NCBI RefSeq assembly: GCF_025837095.1 | Contig: NZ_CP107551.1 | Span: 3,280,668-3,344,667, forward strand | Length of the DNA: 64,000 bases | Origin: Rhodococcus sp. Z13 | GTDB lineage: Bacteria; Actinomycetota; Actinomycetes; Mycobacteriales; Mycobacteriaceae | Reading direction: 5' to 3' | Shown here: positions 10,226 through 20,423 of the stretch, one piece after another | Layout: the number at the start of each line of letters is the position of its first letter | Numbering within the stretch: position 1 is the stretch's first letter | The notes under the pieces: model-generated | The model's database searches: none | What the model was told of the DNA's origin: nothing | What the model saw: the letters and a program-made list of their open reading frames with translations, nothing else | Translations under genes and position numbers: made by a program

Positions 10226-10593
10226 CACAGCACCTCCGGAGCCAGCGAGACGATCTTCATGAACCGCTTGTCGCGGAGCTCGCGACCGACGGGGCCGAAG
10301 ATGCGGGTACCGCGAGGATCGTTGTCGCCCTTGATGATGACGGCAGCGTTCTCGTCGAACTTGATGTAGGAACCGTCCGGCCGGCGGCGCTCCTTGGTGG
10401 TGCGCACGACCACGGCCTTGACGACGTCGCCACGCTTGACGTTGCCGCCGGGGATCGCGTCCTTGACGGTGGCGACGATGACGTCACCGATTCCGGCGTA
10501 GCGACGGGACGAGCCACCGAGAACGCGGATGCAGAGGATCTCCTTGGCACCCGTGTTGTCGGCGACGCGCAGTCGCGACTCCTGCTGGATCAC
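10225..10593 (-). CDS. rplN: 50S ribosomal protein L14
   Basis: L14 contacts 16S rRNA in an inter-subunit bridge. The 122-residue protein is nearly universal in sequence: [20 protein letters not shown] and ending [16 protein letters not shown]-like ([16 protein letters not shown]). It is first in its transcription unit; the 305-bp gap upstream holds the rpsQ terminator and a candidate promoter. Confidence 0.98.
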   Translation of the reverse strand: MIQQESRLRVADNTGAKEILCIRVLGGSSRRYAGIGDVIVATVKDAIPGGNVKRGDVVKAVVVRTTKERRRPDGSYIKFDENAAVIIKGDNDPRGTRIFGPVGRELRDKRFMKIVSLAPEVL

Positions 10594-10710
10594 TTGTTCT
10601 CCTTGACCTGGATTGGTGTGTACGTCAGATTTCCGACCTGGACGTACGCGGTCGTCGGCTGCTCACGGCGCACGCGCGAAAGACACACGGGTCCCGCGGG
10701 CAACCCGTAC

Positions 10711-10740
10711 AGACTAGGCTATATACCGTACGCAGGGCAA
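10711..10740 (-). promoter_or_regulatory. Candidate promoter of the rplN-rplO (spc) unit
   Basis: Minus-strand -35-like TTGCCC (10735-10740) and -10-like TAGTCT (10711-10716) spaced by 18 bp. A TATATA run lies in the spacer next to the -10 and could itself serve in an overlapping promoter. It would leave a leader of about 110 bases before rplN. This is the only AT-rich patch in the 305-bp gap 10,594-10,898. Confidence 0.5.
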
Positions 10741-10830
10741 ACTCGCGAATTGTGATGTGGCTCCTCACCCCGGAACCGGGCGTGTCGCGAGCCCTCTCTC
10801 CCCTCCCCCACGGCGGCCCGAAACGCGCAG

Positions 10831-10865
10831 CACCCCACCACCCGGTGTAACCGGGTGATGGGGTG
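10831..10865 (-). terminator. 16-bp terminator hairpin downstream of rpsQ
   Basis: Arms 10831-10846 and 10850-10865 with a three-base loop; the single C/A mismatch on the plus strand becomes a G-U pair in minus-strand RNA, so the rpsQ transcript forms a full 16-bp stem. It lies 33 bp after the rpsQ stop and ends the S10 unit. No long T-run follows. Confidence 0.72.
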
Positions 10866-10898
10866 CGGTCTGCGTGTTCCCGTCGAGGACGAGGAGGC

Positions 10899-11183
10899 CT
10901 ACTTGGCCTTCTCGAGCACCTCGACCAGACGCCAGCGCTTGGTGGCGGACAGCGGACGGGTCTCCATCAGCTGCACGCGGTCACCGATGCCGGCGAGGCC
11001 GTTCTCGTCGTGGGCCTTCACCTTGGTCGTACGGCGGATGATCTTGCCGTACAGCGGGTGCTTCACACGGTCCTCGAGCTCGACGACGATGGTCTTCTCC
11101 ATCTTGTCCGAGACGACGTAACCGATGCGGACCTTGCGGCTGCCGCGCTCTTCGTTGTTGCTCACTGCCTTGTCCTCACTCAT
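10899..11183 (-). CDS. rpsQ: 30S ribosomal protein S17
   Basis: S17 is a primary 16S-binding protein with an OB-fold. The 94-residue product has an acidic N-terminal extension ([14 protein letters not shown]), then the conserved [20 protein letters not shown] and the [20 protein letters not shown] signature. Its ATG overlaps the rpmC TGA stop (ATGA). It is last in the S10 unit. Confidence 0.97.
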   Translation of the reverse strand: MSEDKAVSNNEERGSRKVRIGYVVSDKMEKTIVVELEDRVKHPLYGKIIRRTTKVKAHDENGLAGIGDRVQLMETRPLSATKRWRLVEVLEKAK

Positions 11184-11416
11184 GCCGCGCCACCCGCGTT
11201 CGGGCCGGTGGCCAGTCCGAGCTCACGCTCGCGCAGCACCGTGTAGATGCGGGCGATCTCGTTGCGCACGACGCGAAGCCGACGGTTGTTGTCCAGCTGG
11301 CCGGTGGCCATCTGGAAGCGGAGGTTGAACAGCTCTTCCTTGGCCTCGCGGAGCTTGTCGGTCAGCTCTTCGTCGCTCAGCTCGCGGAGTTCCGCGGCGG
11401 GGGTACCGGTAGCCAT
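11180..11416 (-). CDS. rpmC: 50S ribosomal protein L29
   Basis: L29 lies beside the tunnel exit and helps dock trigger factor and SRP. The 78-residue helical hairpin starts [20 protein letters not shown] and includes the family segment [20 protein letters not shown]. The ATG overlaps the rplP TGA (TGATG) and the stop overlaps rpsQ (ATGA), so all three are coupled. Confidence 0.97.
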   Translation of the reverse strand: MATGTPAAELRELSDEELTDKLREAKEELFNLRFQMATGQLDNNRRLRVVRNEIARIYTVLRERELGLATGPNAGGAA

Positions 11417-11832
11417 CAGAACTGCTCCTCCCTCGTCACGATGCGGCACTTGCACGGGAGCTTGTGCATCGCGCGACGCAGGGCCTCGCGGGCAATCTCC
11501 TCGTTGGGGTAGCTCATCTCGAACAGCACGCGACCGGGCTTGACGTTCGCGACCCACCACTCCGGCGAACCCTTACCGGAACCCATTCGGGTCTCGGCAG
11601 GCTTCTTGGTGAGGGGACGATCCGGGAAGATGTTGATCCAGATCTTGCCGCCACGCTTGATGTGCCGGGTCATGGCGATACGAGCGGACTCGATCTGCCG
11701 GTTGGTGATGTAGGCCGGCTCGAGAGCCTGGATGCCGTAGTCACCGAAGGCCACCTGGGTTCCGCCCTTGGCGGCACCCGTACGGCTCGGATGGTGCTGC
11801 TTGCGGTGTTTGACCCGCCGGGGGATCAACAT
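11416..11832 (-). CDS. rplP: 50S ribosomal protein L16
   Basis: L16 positions the acceptor arm of A-site tRNA. The 138-residue protein from ATG at 11832 reads [20 protein letters not shown] and has the signatures [20 protein letters not shown] and [20 protein letters not shown]. Longer in-frame starts overlap rpsC and are not conserved. It begins 4 bp after rpsC. Confidence 0.97.
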   Translation of the reverse strand: MLIPRRVKHRKQHHPSRTGAAKGGTQVAFGDYGIQALEPAYITNRQIESARIAMTRHIKRGGKIWINIFPDRPLTKKPAETRMGSGKGSPEWWVANVKPGRVLFEMSYPNEEIAREALRRAMHKLPCKCRIVTREEQF

Positions 11833-11836
11833 TGCG

Positions 11837-13022
<1,186 letters not shown>

Positions 13023-13026
<4 letters not shown>

Positions 13027-13304
13027 CGACGCTTGCTCTTCCGGTCGTCCTTGATGTGGCCCTTGAACGTACGGGTCGGCGCGAACTCACCGAGCTTGTG
13101 ACCGACCATGGACTCCGAGACGAACACCGGCACGTGCTTGCGACCGTCGTGGACGGCGAACGTGTGACCGATGAAGTCGGGCAGGATCGTGGAACGGCGC
13201 GACCAGGTCTTGATGACCTGCTTGGTGCCCTTCTCGTTCTGTGCGTCCACCTTCGCCAGGAGGTGGTCGTCGACGAACGGGCCCTTCTTGAGGCTGCGTG
13301 GCAT
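13023..13304 (-). CDS. rpsS: 30S ribosomal protein S19
   Basis: S19 forms the S13-S19 complex in the 30S head. The 93-residue product [20 protein letters not shown] and the signature [20 protein letters not shown] are standard. It lies 19 bp after rplB and overlaps rplV by 4 bases. Confidence 0.98.
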
Positions 13305-13323
13305 TCTCTAACTCCCTCCTTGA

Positions 13324-14157
13324 CTAGCGCTTCTTGCCGGTGCGGCGGCGACGAACGATGAGCTTGTCGGACGCCTTGTTCTTGCGGGTGCGGCCCTCGG
13401 GCTTGCCCCACGGGCTGACCGGGTGGCGACCACCGGAGGTCTTGCCCTCACCACCGCCGTGCGGGTGGTCGACCGGGTTCATCACGACACCGCGGACGGT
13501 CGGGCGCTTGCCCTTCCAGCGCATACGGCCGGCCTTGCCCCAGTTGATGTTCGACTGCTCGGCGTTGCCGACCTCGCCGACGGTGGCGCGGCAGCGCACG
13601 TCGACGCGACGGATCTCACCGGAGGGCATACGCAGCGTGGCGTAGGCGCCTTCCTTGCCGAGGAGCTGGATGCTCGCGCCGGCGGAGCGGGCCATCTTGG
13701 CGCCGCCACCCGGACGCAGCTCGACCGCGTGGATGGTCGTACCCGTCGGGATGTTGCGCAGCGGCAGGTTGTTGCCCGGCTTGATGTCGGCGTTGGGGCC
13801 GGACTCGACCGCGGCACCCTGCACGAGGCCCTTGGGCGCGATGATGTAGCGCTTCTCGCCGTCCACGTAGTGGAGCAGCGCGATGCGGGCGGTGCGGTTG
13901 GGGTCGTACTCGATGTGAGCGACCTTGGCCGGGATGCCGTCCTTGTCGTTGCGACGGAAATCGATCAGGCGGTAGGCGCGCTTGTGTCCGCCACCCTTGT
14001 GCCGGGTGGTGATGCGGCCGTGCGCGTTGCGTCCACCGCGACCGTGCAGCGGGCGAACCAGCGACTTCTCGGGCGTCGACCGAGTGATCTCGGCGAAGTC
14101 CGACACGCTGGCGCCACGGCGGCCCGGCGTAGTCGGCTTGTACTTACGGATTGCCAT
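13324..14157 (-). CDS. rplB: 50S ribosomal protein L2
   Basis: L2 is close to the peptidyl transferase centre and needed for subunit joining. The 277-residue protein starts [20 protein letters not shown] and contains the catalytic-region motif [20 protein letters not shown] with the conserved histidine, and the basic C-terminus [15 protein letters not shown]. Length matches the family (about 275-280). It follows rplW by 38 bp. Confidence 0.98.
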   Translation of the reverse strand: MAIRKYKPTTPGRRGASVSDFAEITRSTPEKSLVRPLHGRGGRNAHGRITTRHKGGGHKRAYRLIDFRRNDKDGIPAKVAHIEYDPNRTARIALLHYVDGEKRYIIAPKGLVQGAAVESGPNADIKPGNNLPLRNIPTGTTIHAVELRPGGGAKMARSAGASIQLLGKEGAYATLRMPSGEIRRVDVRCRATVGEVGNAEQSNINWGKAGRMRWKGKRPTVRGVVMNPVDHPHGGGEGKTSGGRHPVSPWGKPEGRTRKNKASDKLIVRRRRTGKKR

Positions 14158-14195
14158 GAGTCTTCTCGTCCTCTATCTCTCGAGAGTTCCGATCG

Positions 14196-14501
14196 CTACG
14201 CGACCGGGCCTCCGAAGATCTCGATGGGCTTGCTGTCGGCCGTGAGGGTCACGAGCGCGCGCTTGGTGTTCTTGCGCTTGCCGTAGCCGAAACGGGTCCG
14301 CTTGCGCTTGCCCTGACGGTTGGCGGTGTTGACGCTGCTCACCTTGACGCCGAAGACCTTCTCGACGGCAATCTTGATCTGCGTCTTGTTCGAGTCCGGG
14401 TGGACCAGGAAGGTGTAGGTGCCCTCTTCCATCAGCCCGTAGGACTTCTCGGAGACGACGGGAGCCAGCAGGATGTCGCGAGGATCGGCGATCGTGCTCA
14501 C
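14196..14501 (-). CDS. rplW: 50S ribosomal protein L23
   Basis: L23 is the tunnel-exit docking site for trigger factor and SRP. The 101-residue product from GTG at 14501 reads [20 protein letters not shown], then the conserved [20 protein letters not shown] and the [16 protein letters not shown] loop. The GTG overlaps the rplD TGA as GTGA. Longer in-frame starts run into rplD and are rejected. Confidence 0.96.
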   Translation of the reverse strand: MSTIADPRDILLAPVVSEKSYGLMEEGTYTFLVHPDSNKTQIKIAVEKVFGVKVSSVNTANRQGKRKRTRFGYGKRKNTKRALVTLTADSKPIEIFGGPVA

Positions 14502-15178
14502 TTGCTCTCCTCCTTCACTTCCTGGCCGGACTCGGCCGGCCCGTGGATGAACGTGTTGAGCGCCTCGACGCTGAACACGACGTCGTCGCTGTAGAGCACG
14601 TCGTAGGTGTTCAGCTGGTCCGGCGCGAGCACGTGGACGTTCGGCAGGTTCTGCGCGGACTTCCACGCCGTGATGTCCTCGCGGCCGACGACGAGCAGCA
14701 GGTTCTTGCGCTCCGTGAGCTCACCGAGGAAGGTGCGCGCGCTCTTGGTCGACGGGACCTGGCCGGCGACGAGCTCGGTGATCACATGGATGCGCTCGTT
14801 GCGCGCCCGGTCGGAGAGGGCACCGCGGAGAGCGGCGGCCTTCATCTTCTTCGGGGTGCGCTGGCTGTAGTCGCGCGGCTGCGGGCCGTGGACGGTGCCA
14901 CCACCGGTGAACTGCGGAGCGCGGGTCGAACCCTGACGGGCGCGGCCGGTGCCCTTCTGGCGGTACGGCTTCTTGCCACCGCCGCGGACGTCGCCGCGGG
15001 TCTTGGTGGCGTGCGTGCCCTGGCGAGCCGCCGCGAGCTGCGCGGTGACGACCTGGTGCAGAAGCGCGATGTTGGCGGGAGCGTCGAAGATCTCCGCGGG
15101 GAGCTCGACGGAGCCGGAGGTCTGGCCGCCGGGGGCCTTGACGTCCAGCGTCAGCTTGGTTGCGGTCTCGGTGCTCAT
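14498..15178 (-). CDS. rplD: 50S ribosomal protein L4
   Basis: L4 lines the exit tunnel; in enterobacteria it also controls the S10 operon. The 226-residue protein starts [20 protein letters not shown], has the loop [20 protein letters not shown] that reaches into the tunnel, and the globular region [20 protein letters not shown]. It overlaps rplC by 4 bases (ATGA). Confidence 0.97.
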   Translation of the reverse strand: MSTETATKLTLDVKAPGGQTSGSVELPAEIFDAPANIALLHQVVTAQLAAARQGTHATKTRGDVRGGGKKPYRQKGTGRARQGSTRAPQFTGGGTVHGPQPRDYSQRTPKKMKAAALRGALSDRARNERIHVITELVAGQVPSTKSARTFLGELTERKNLLLVVGREDITAWKSAQNLPNVHVLAPDQLNTYDVLYSDDVVFSVEALNTFIHGPAESGQEVKEESK

Positions 15179-15828
15179 GCCCGTGCACCACCCTTCACTG
15201 CGGTCTTGACGATCACGAGGCCGCCCTTACGGCCGGGGATCGCGCCCTTGATCAGCAGCAGACCGTTCTCGGCGTCCACCTTGTGGACCGAGAGGTTCTG
15301 CGTCGTGATGCGGTCGGAGCCCATGCGGCCGGACATGCGCGTGCCCTTGAACACGCGGCCCGGGGTGGCGCAGCCACCGATGGAGCCCGGACGACGGTGC
15401 ACAGCCTGCGTACCGTGCGACGCACCCTGGCCGGCGAAGCCGTGGCGCTTCATGGTGCCGGCGAAGCCCTTGCCCTTGGAGGTGCCGGTGACGTCGACGT
15501 AAGCGCCGTCCTCGAAGACCTCGGCGGTGAGCTCCTGGCCGACCTCGTACTCCGAGGTGTCCTCGACACGGATCTCGACGAGGTGGCGACGCGGGGTCAC
15601 GCCCGCCTTCTCGAACTGGCCGCGGACCGGCTTGGTGACCTTGCGCGGCGCGATGGCACCGTAGGCGAGCTGCACGGCGTTGTAGCCGTCGCGCTCCTCG
15701 GTGCGGATCTGCGTGACCACGTTCGGTCCGGCCTTGACGACGGTCACCGGAACGACCCGGTTGTTCTCGTCGAAGACCTGGGTCATGCCGAGCTTGGTGC
15801 CCAGGATTCCCTTGATCTGGTTAGTCAT
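15175..15828 (-). CDS. rplC: 50S ribosomal protein L3
   Basis: L3 starts 50S assembly and reaches the peptidyl transferase centre. The 217-residue product begins [20 protein letters not shown], has the signature [20 protein letters not shown] and the tip [20 protein letters not shown]. It lies 45 bp downstream of rpsJ with a GGAGA ribosome site. Confidence 0.97.
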   Translation of the reverse strand: MTNQIKGILGTKLGMTQVFDENNRVVPVTVVKAGPNVVTQIRTEERDGYNAVQLAYGAIAPRKVTKPVRGQFEKAGVTPRRHLVEIRVEDTSEYEVGQELTAEVFEDGAYVDVTGTSKGKGFAGTMKRHGFAGQGASHGTQAVHRRPGSIGGCATPGRVFKGTRMSGRMGSDRITTQNLSVHKVDAENGLLLIKGAIPGRKGGLVIVKTAVKGGARA

Positions 15829-15873
15829 GTGTTGTCTCCGCTGCGTCTTTCACAAGCTCGCTGTAATCGAATG

Positions 15874-16179
15874 TCACTGAATGTTGACGTCGACGCTGGC
15901 CGGGAGATCGATGCGCATGAGCGCGTCGACGGTCTTCGGCGTCGGGTCGAGGATGTCGATGAGCCGCTTGTGCGTCCGCATCTCGAAGTGCTCGCGCGAG
16001 TCCTTGTACTTGTGCGGCGAGCGGATGACGCAGTACACGTTCTTCTCGGTGGGCAACGGCACAGGGCCGACCACACGGGCACCCGTACGGGTCACCGTCT
16101 CGACGATCTTGCGCGCAGATGCGTCGATCGCCTCGTGGTCATAGGCCTTGAGCCTGATGCGGATCTTCTGTCCCGCCAC
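15874..16179 (-). CDS. rpsJ: 30S ribosomal protein S10
   Basis: S10 works in the 30S head and also as NusE in antitermination complexes. From GTG at 16179 the product is 101 residues, [20 protein letters not shown], with the signature [20 protein letters not shown] and the end [17 protein letters not shown]. The longer in-frame ATG at 16326 adds a tail not seen in S10. A GGAC ribosome site precedes the GTG. It is first in the S10 unit. Confidence 0.97.
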   Translation of the reverse strand: MAGQKIRIRLKAYDHEAIDASARKIVETVTRTGARVVGPVPLPTEKNVYCVIRSPHKYKDSREHFEMRTHKRLIDILDPTPKTVDALMRIDLPASVDVNIQ

Positions 16180-16630
16180 GCTTAGTGTCCTTTTCTTGCC
16201 GCGTTTCGTGATCCCCGGCGAGCCGGAGACCACCTCGTCTGCACAGTTCCCCTCGGAACGGCGACCGAGAACAGCACTCGAAACACATGGGAGCCGGACG
16301 TATCCGATCCGCTGGCCGCTGTTCATCTGTCATTGTTCTCCGGTCCACGCGGTCGGGCGTGTCGGCCCGCCGCTCATTCTCCGGATGCCGAAACTCTCGT
16401 CTCGACATCGCACAGAACGGAACCGGCTGCGTCCGTGCGGACGCACTGGGGTACTGCTTCCGTCTTGCATGTGGCCGCGACCAGGCCGTGAGGCTCGATC
16501 CGCGACTGCAATGTCTTTCCTGTTCCGAGCCGCGAAACATCCATGGCCCGGTCAAGGCAACCCGATCAGTATGCAGGAGCGAGCCCCGAAGTTCAACTCC
16601 TCGGGGTTCGCCCTCGCATCGGCCGGTCTC
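16180..16630 (-). other. 451-bp gap upstream of rpsJ (S10 leader/promoter region and amidase 3' end)
   Basis: No convincing gene. It must contain the promoter and leader of the S10 unit, but I found no clear -35/-10 pair. A small hairpin (arms AGCCCCGA at 16582-16589 and TCGGGGTT at 16601-16608, one wobble pair) lies about 20 bp after the amidase stop and may be its terminator. fusA and tuf, which often precede rpsJ, are absent here. Confidence 0.5.
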
Positions 16631-18289
16631 TCACCCGACCGGACTCATGGGCAGAGCCCGGAAGGGCGCCATCGCACCGACGGTGTTGGTCGGATCGGGA
16701 CCGGGACCGGGCGTCGTCGCGGCCACCTCGGGGATCCGCGCCGGCGCGGGTGACAGGGGCGGCACGTCCCGCCACACCGGCAGCGCCTCCTGGATCTCGA
16801 GGCCGAGCGCGATCAGCTCGGCATCCTGCCAGGGACGCGCCCCGATCTGCACTCCGACGGGCAGGCCCGTCGTGTCCGAGTAACCGGCGGGCAGGGTGAC
16901 CACGGGAGCGCCCGCATAGTTGGCCCATCCCACGTCGCCGGTGACTCCCTCGGTGACACTGACCCCGAGGAAGTCCGTGCGCCGCGCGCCGTCGACAGAT
17001 GTGCCCGGAAGCATGATCGCGTCGAGGTCGTGATCGACGAACATCCGGTTGTAGTCGTTCTGGTATCTCAGGCGATCACGTTCGAACATCAGGTAGTCGG
17101 CGACGGGGACGGCGAGCGACGCCACGGCACCACCCACCATCGGGACGTGTTCCGCCCGGTACAGACCCAGGCGATCGGCGAACTGCTGATGGTAGGAGCC
17201 CATCTCCACGAGGTCACCCGTCGCGAGAGAATCCGGCATGCCCGGCAACTCGACGGGAACGGTTGTGGCGCCGAGAGAGCGGATCACCTCTTCGACGGCT
17301 CCCATCACCCGGCGGATCGCCCCGTCGGGTGCCGGGTGAACATTCGACACCACGCCGATCCGCCGACCGGCGAGAGGCGCAGCCCCTCCCTGAGCGGTCA
17401 GCGCGTATCCGCCCTCCGGAACCGCCGGACCGAGTGCAGTGATCGGGTCGGTGGCGTCGGAGCCGGCGAGCACCGTCATCATCAGCGCAGCATCGGCGAG
17501 ACTGCGACCCATCATCCCGACGTGGTCCCGTGTCCAGGTCAGCGGAATCATCCCGTACGAGGTGATACGTCCGTAGGTCGGCTTGATCGACGACACCCCG
17601 CAGGCACTCGCCGGAAGACGTACCGAGCCCCCGGTGTCGCTACCGAGAGCCAGAGGGGCGAACCGTGCCGCGAGCACCGCCGCGCTACCTCCGGAGGAAC
17701 CGCCCGGTGAGAATTCCGGATTCCACGGATTACCCACCTGCGGCGTCGCCAGACCGATGGCGAATTCATCCGTGTGCGCGTGCCCCATGAGAACGGCACC
17801 GGCCTCCTCCAACCGGCGCCAGGCACCCGAATCGCCCGAGGCGATGTTGCCTTCGAGCACCCTGCTCGAGGCGGTGAGCGGTAGGCCCGCGACCGCATAG
17901 ATGTCCTTGACCGCAACGGGGAGGCCACACACGAGCGGAACCGAGGTTCCGTCGCGCCGCGCCCGGGCCAACCGCTCCCCCGCGACGTCCGCCGCCGCGT
18001 AGGCCTTCTCCGGATACAGGCGGACCCACGCACCGATCTCTCCGTCGAATTCCCTCGTCCTCGACAGACAGGCATCGAGCAGCTCGCGCGGATGCAGCCG
18101 CCCTGCCTGCAGCAACGCGGCAGCCTCCACGGCAGTCAGAAGAGCCGGATCGGACTCCGGGACATCCCCCGGATCCGGTAACCGATGGCGAGGCGCCGCC
18201 GCCGCACGTCCCCCTGCGCCGACGCCCCATGTCAGTGCTCCACCGGCAACTACACCGAACAATCCCCGACGGGATATTTCCCTCTTCAT
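16631..18289 (-). CDS. Tat-exported amidase (amidase signature family)
   Basis: Hydrolyses carboxamide bonds with a Ser-cisSer-Lys triad; the substrate is not deducible. From ATG at 18289 the protein is 552 residues. The N-terminus MKREISRRGLFGVVAGGALT is a twin-arginine signal followed by an Ala-rich cleavage region, so the enzyme should act outside the membrane. Catalytic residues by eye: K128 in GLPVAVKDI, cis-Ser S198 in SPGGSSGGS, nucleophile S222 in GSDTGGSVR. A longer ATG at 18442 would bury the signal and is rejected; the ribosome site TGGAGGA is unusually close to the chosen ATG. It is divergent from the ABC exporter, with a 24-bp palindrome between them, and could act on a secreted peptide or be unrelated. 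Confidence 0.88.
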   Translation of the reverse strand: MKREISRRGLFGVVAGGALTWGVGAGGRAAAAPRHRLPDPGDVPESDPALLTAVEAAALLQAGRLHPRELLDACLSRTREFDGEIGAWVRLYPEKAYAAADVAGERLARARRDGTSVPLVCGLPVAVKDIYAVAGLPLTASSRVLEGNIASGDSGAWRRLEEAGAVLMGHAHTDEFAIGLATPQVGNPWNPEFSPGGSSGGSAAVLAARFAPLALGSDTGGSVRLPASACGVSSIKPTYGRITSYGMIPLTWTRDHVGMMGRSLADAALMMTVLAGSDATDPITALGPAVPEGGYALTAQGGAAPLAGRRIGVVSNVHPAPDGAIRRVMGAVEEVIRSLGATTVPVELPGMPDSLATGDLVEMGSYHQQFADRLGLYRAEHVPMVGGAVASLAVPVADYLMFERDRLRYQNDYNRMFVDHDLDAIMLPGTSVDGARRTDFLGVSVTEGVTGDVGWANYAGAPVVTLPAGYSDTTGLPVGVQIGARPWQDAELIALGLEIQEALPVWRDVPPLSPAPARIPEVAATTPGPGPDPTNTVGAMAPFRALPMSPVG

Positions 18290-18381
18290 TCCTCCAGACA
18301 AACATAACGGCTGCGCATCCACCGATACGTACAATTGCGGCATTCCAGGCTTATTGCTCGTACCATCGTCCGGCTGTCGAT

Positions 18382-18405
18382 GTATTCCGGACATATCCGG
18401 AATAC
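18382..18405. promoter_or_regulatory. Palindromic operator-like site between amidase and ABC exporter
   Basis: Perfect inverted repeat with arms GTATTCCGGA (18382-18391) and TCCGGAATAC (18396-18405) around the spacer CATA. It lies in the 260-bp divergent region between the amidase and drrA-like starts, in an unusually AT-rich patch. Size and symmetry resemble operators of TetR-type repressors. No regulator gene is present nearby in the window. Confidence 0.55.
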
Positions 18406-18549
18406 GAATCGATGTATGCGAAATCTTGATTTTCTGAATCATCGCTCACGAGTCAAATCTCACACGGAACGGTAGCATCGCGACGAGCGTCGACTCGCGC
18501 TTCGGCCGAGCCAACGTCCCGTGGGACCGTTCGAGACCGTGGGAGTGTG

Positions 18550-19578
18550 ATGCCCAGATCTTTCGACCAGGCCGTGCACGTCGAGGACGTCCACAAGTGG
18601 TTCGACGACGTGCACGCTCTCGCAGGAATCTCGTTCTCCGCTGCCCCCGGGTCCGCCCTCGGCGTCCTCGGTCCCAACGGTGCCGGCAAGACGACAACCG
18701 TCAAGATCCTCTCCACCCTCCTCCGGCCCAGTGAGGGCAGCGCCTCGGTGGCCGGCTTCGACGTCGTGACCGAGGCCGCGGAGGTGCGTCGATCGATCAT
18801 GATGACCGGCCAGTTCGCCGCCCTGGACGACGCCCTGACCGGCCGGGAGAATCTCGTCCTGTTCGGGCGGCTCATGGGCCTCGACCGGCGGGCCGCCCGG
18901 CAACGTGCTGCGCAGCTCCTCGAGGAGTTCGACCTGACGGATGCCGGGGATCGGCCGGTGAAGGGCTACTCGGGAGGGATGCGCCGACGTGTCGATCTGG
19001 CATGCGGCCTAGTGGTCCGGCCCCAGGTGGTCTTCCTCGACGAACCGACCACCGGACTGGACCCACGGTCTCGGCAGGCGGTGTGGAACCTCGTGTCGAA
19101 GCTCAAGGAACAGGGCATCACCGTTCTGCTCACCACCCAGTACCTCGAGGAAGCCGATGTGCTGAGCGACGACATCATCGTCATCGACAAGGGGACGGTG
19201 ATCGCCCGCGGCACGGCCGACGAACTCAAGGCGGCGACGGGACGGAGTTTCTGCGAGATCGTCCCGGTCGACGCACACGATCTTCCCCGAATCGTCGAGG
19301 CCCTCGGTCCGCTGGTACCGGATCACGTCAGAGCGGAGCTCTCGTCGAGGCCCGAGTCGGCCCGTCTGTCGATCCCCGCCCCGCACGGGGCGGTGACCCT
19401 CGGTGAGGTGCTTCGCCTTCTCGCCCCGCTCGAGGTGGAACTGACCGATATCGGGCTGCGCCGCCCCTCGCTCGACGACGTCTTCCTCGAGCTGACGGGA
19501 CACAGCGCAACGACCGGGGACCCGCTCGCACCGAACGACGAGATCGACGAACCTGTCATCGCCGCGAGCCGGGAGTGA
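18550..19578 (+). CDS. ABC exporter ATP-binding protein, DrrA (daunorubicin resistance) type
   Basis: Energises export of a small amphipathic molecule together with the two following permeases. The 342-residue protein has Walker A LGPNGAGKTTTVKIL, the Q-loop region, signature YSGGMRRRVDLACG, Walker B VVFLDEPTTGLDPRSRQAVW and the H-loop region, then the C-terminal DrrA-type domain ending with LRRPSLDDVFLELTGHS. GTG at 18547 immediately precedes the ATG at 18550; GGGAG lies upstream. The stop is one base before the next ATG, so the three genes form one operon. The neighbouring NRPS locus makes a lipopeptide-like product the natural candidate substrate. Confidence 0.92.
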   Translation: MPRSFDQAVHVEDVHKWFDDVHALAGISFSAAPGSALGVLGPNGAGKTTTVKILSTLLRPSEGSASVAGFDVVTEAAEVRRSIMMTGQFAALDDALTGRENLVLFGRLMGLDRRAARQRAAQLLEEFDLTDAGDRPVKGYSGGMRRRVDLACGLVVRPQVVFLDEPTTGLDPRSRQAVWNLVSKLKEQGITVLLTTQYLEEADVLSDDIIVIDKGTVIARGTADELKAATGRSFCEIVPVDAHDLPRIVEALGPLVPDHVRAELSSRPESARLSIPAPHGAVTLGEVLRLLAPLEVELTDIGLRRPSLDDVFLELTGHSATTGDPLAPNDEIDEPVIAASRE

Positions 19579-19579
19579 C

Positions 19580-20419
19580 ATGGTCACCAGATCCGAGGAA
19601 CCGAGACTCCGCGGGCTCCCCGACCCCGGTCGGCCACGGGTGGAGGGCGCGCATCGCTCGGTGGAACCGACGGCCGGTGCCCAGTGGTCGACCCTCACCG
19701 GACGAGCGCTCCGGATCCTGGCCCGGTATGGCGAACTGGTCCTGGCCGTAATCGTGCCGGTCGTCTTCGGCCTGAGTTTCTATCTGCCGCTCGAGTTCGT
19801 CATGCAGCTGGGTGGCCTCGACTACGCGCAGTACCTGATGCCGATCATCGTGCTCCAGTCGATGGCGTTCGCTGCCATCTCGGCCGCCCAGACCTCGGCT
19901 CACGAGTCGACGACCGGACTCACCCAGCGCATGCAGACGATGCCCGTCGCGGTGGGTGTTCCCCTCCTCGCTCGCATGACGGCGTGCTCGGTCCGTTCGG
20001 TGATCTCGGTGCTGGCCTCGATCGGCTTCGGCTACGTCATCGGATTCAGGTTCTCCGCCGGTATCGGGCAGGCTCTGTTGTTCTGTGTGTCGGCGCTGCT
20101 GATCTCCGCGGTGCTGTGTTTCGGAGCGGATGCGATCGGGAGTCTCTCGAAGAGTCCCGAGGCGACAGCTCAGGCATTGACCCTGCCGCAGTTGATTCTG
20201 GGAATGCTGTCCACCGGGTTCGTGCCCGAGAAGGATTTTCCCGAGTGGATTCGCCCGTTCGTGCGCAACCAGCCGATCTCGCAGTTCTCGGATGCGATGA
20301 GAGCCATGACCGACACGGGCGCGACCTGGCAGGCCCTCGTGCCGAGCGTGCTGTGGCTCGCAGGTCTCGCCGTCGTCTGCATCCCGATGGCCGTGTGGGC
20401 GAGCACGAGGCGGGGGTGA
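19580..20419 (+). CDS. ABC-2 type permease, DrrB-like (first of two)
   Basis: Membrane half of the exporter. The 279-residue protein has a cytosolic N-terminus of about 45 residues, then hydrophobic segments starting at YGELVLAVIVPVVFGLSFYL and spread to the C-terminus (about six), with the ABC-2 family segment FVPEKDFPEWIRPFVRNQPI between the last helices. It follows the ATPase by one base. Confidence 0.9.
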   Translation: MVTRSEEPRLRGLPDPGRPRVEGAHRSVEPTAGAQWSTLTGRALRILARYGELVLAVIVPVVFGLSFYLPLEFVMQLGGLDYAQYLMPIIVLQSMAFAAISAAQTSAHESTTGLTQRMQTMPVAVGVPLLARMTACSVRSVISVLASIGFGYVIGFRFSAGIGQALLFCVSALLISAVLCFGADAIGSLSKSPEATAQALTLPQLILGMLSTGFVPEKDFPEWIRPFVRNQPISQFSDAMRAMTDTGATWQALVPSVLWLAGLAVVCIPMAVWASTRRG

Positions 20420-20423
20420 CGGG

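Noticed and set aside
18289-18442. Longer amidase start at 18,442
   Set aside because: It would place 51 non-conserved residues before the twin-arginine signal and cover the operator palindrome.
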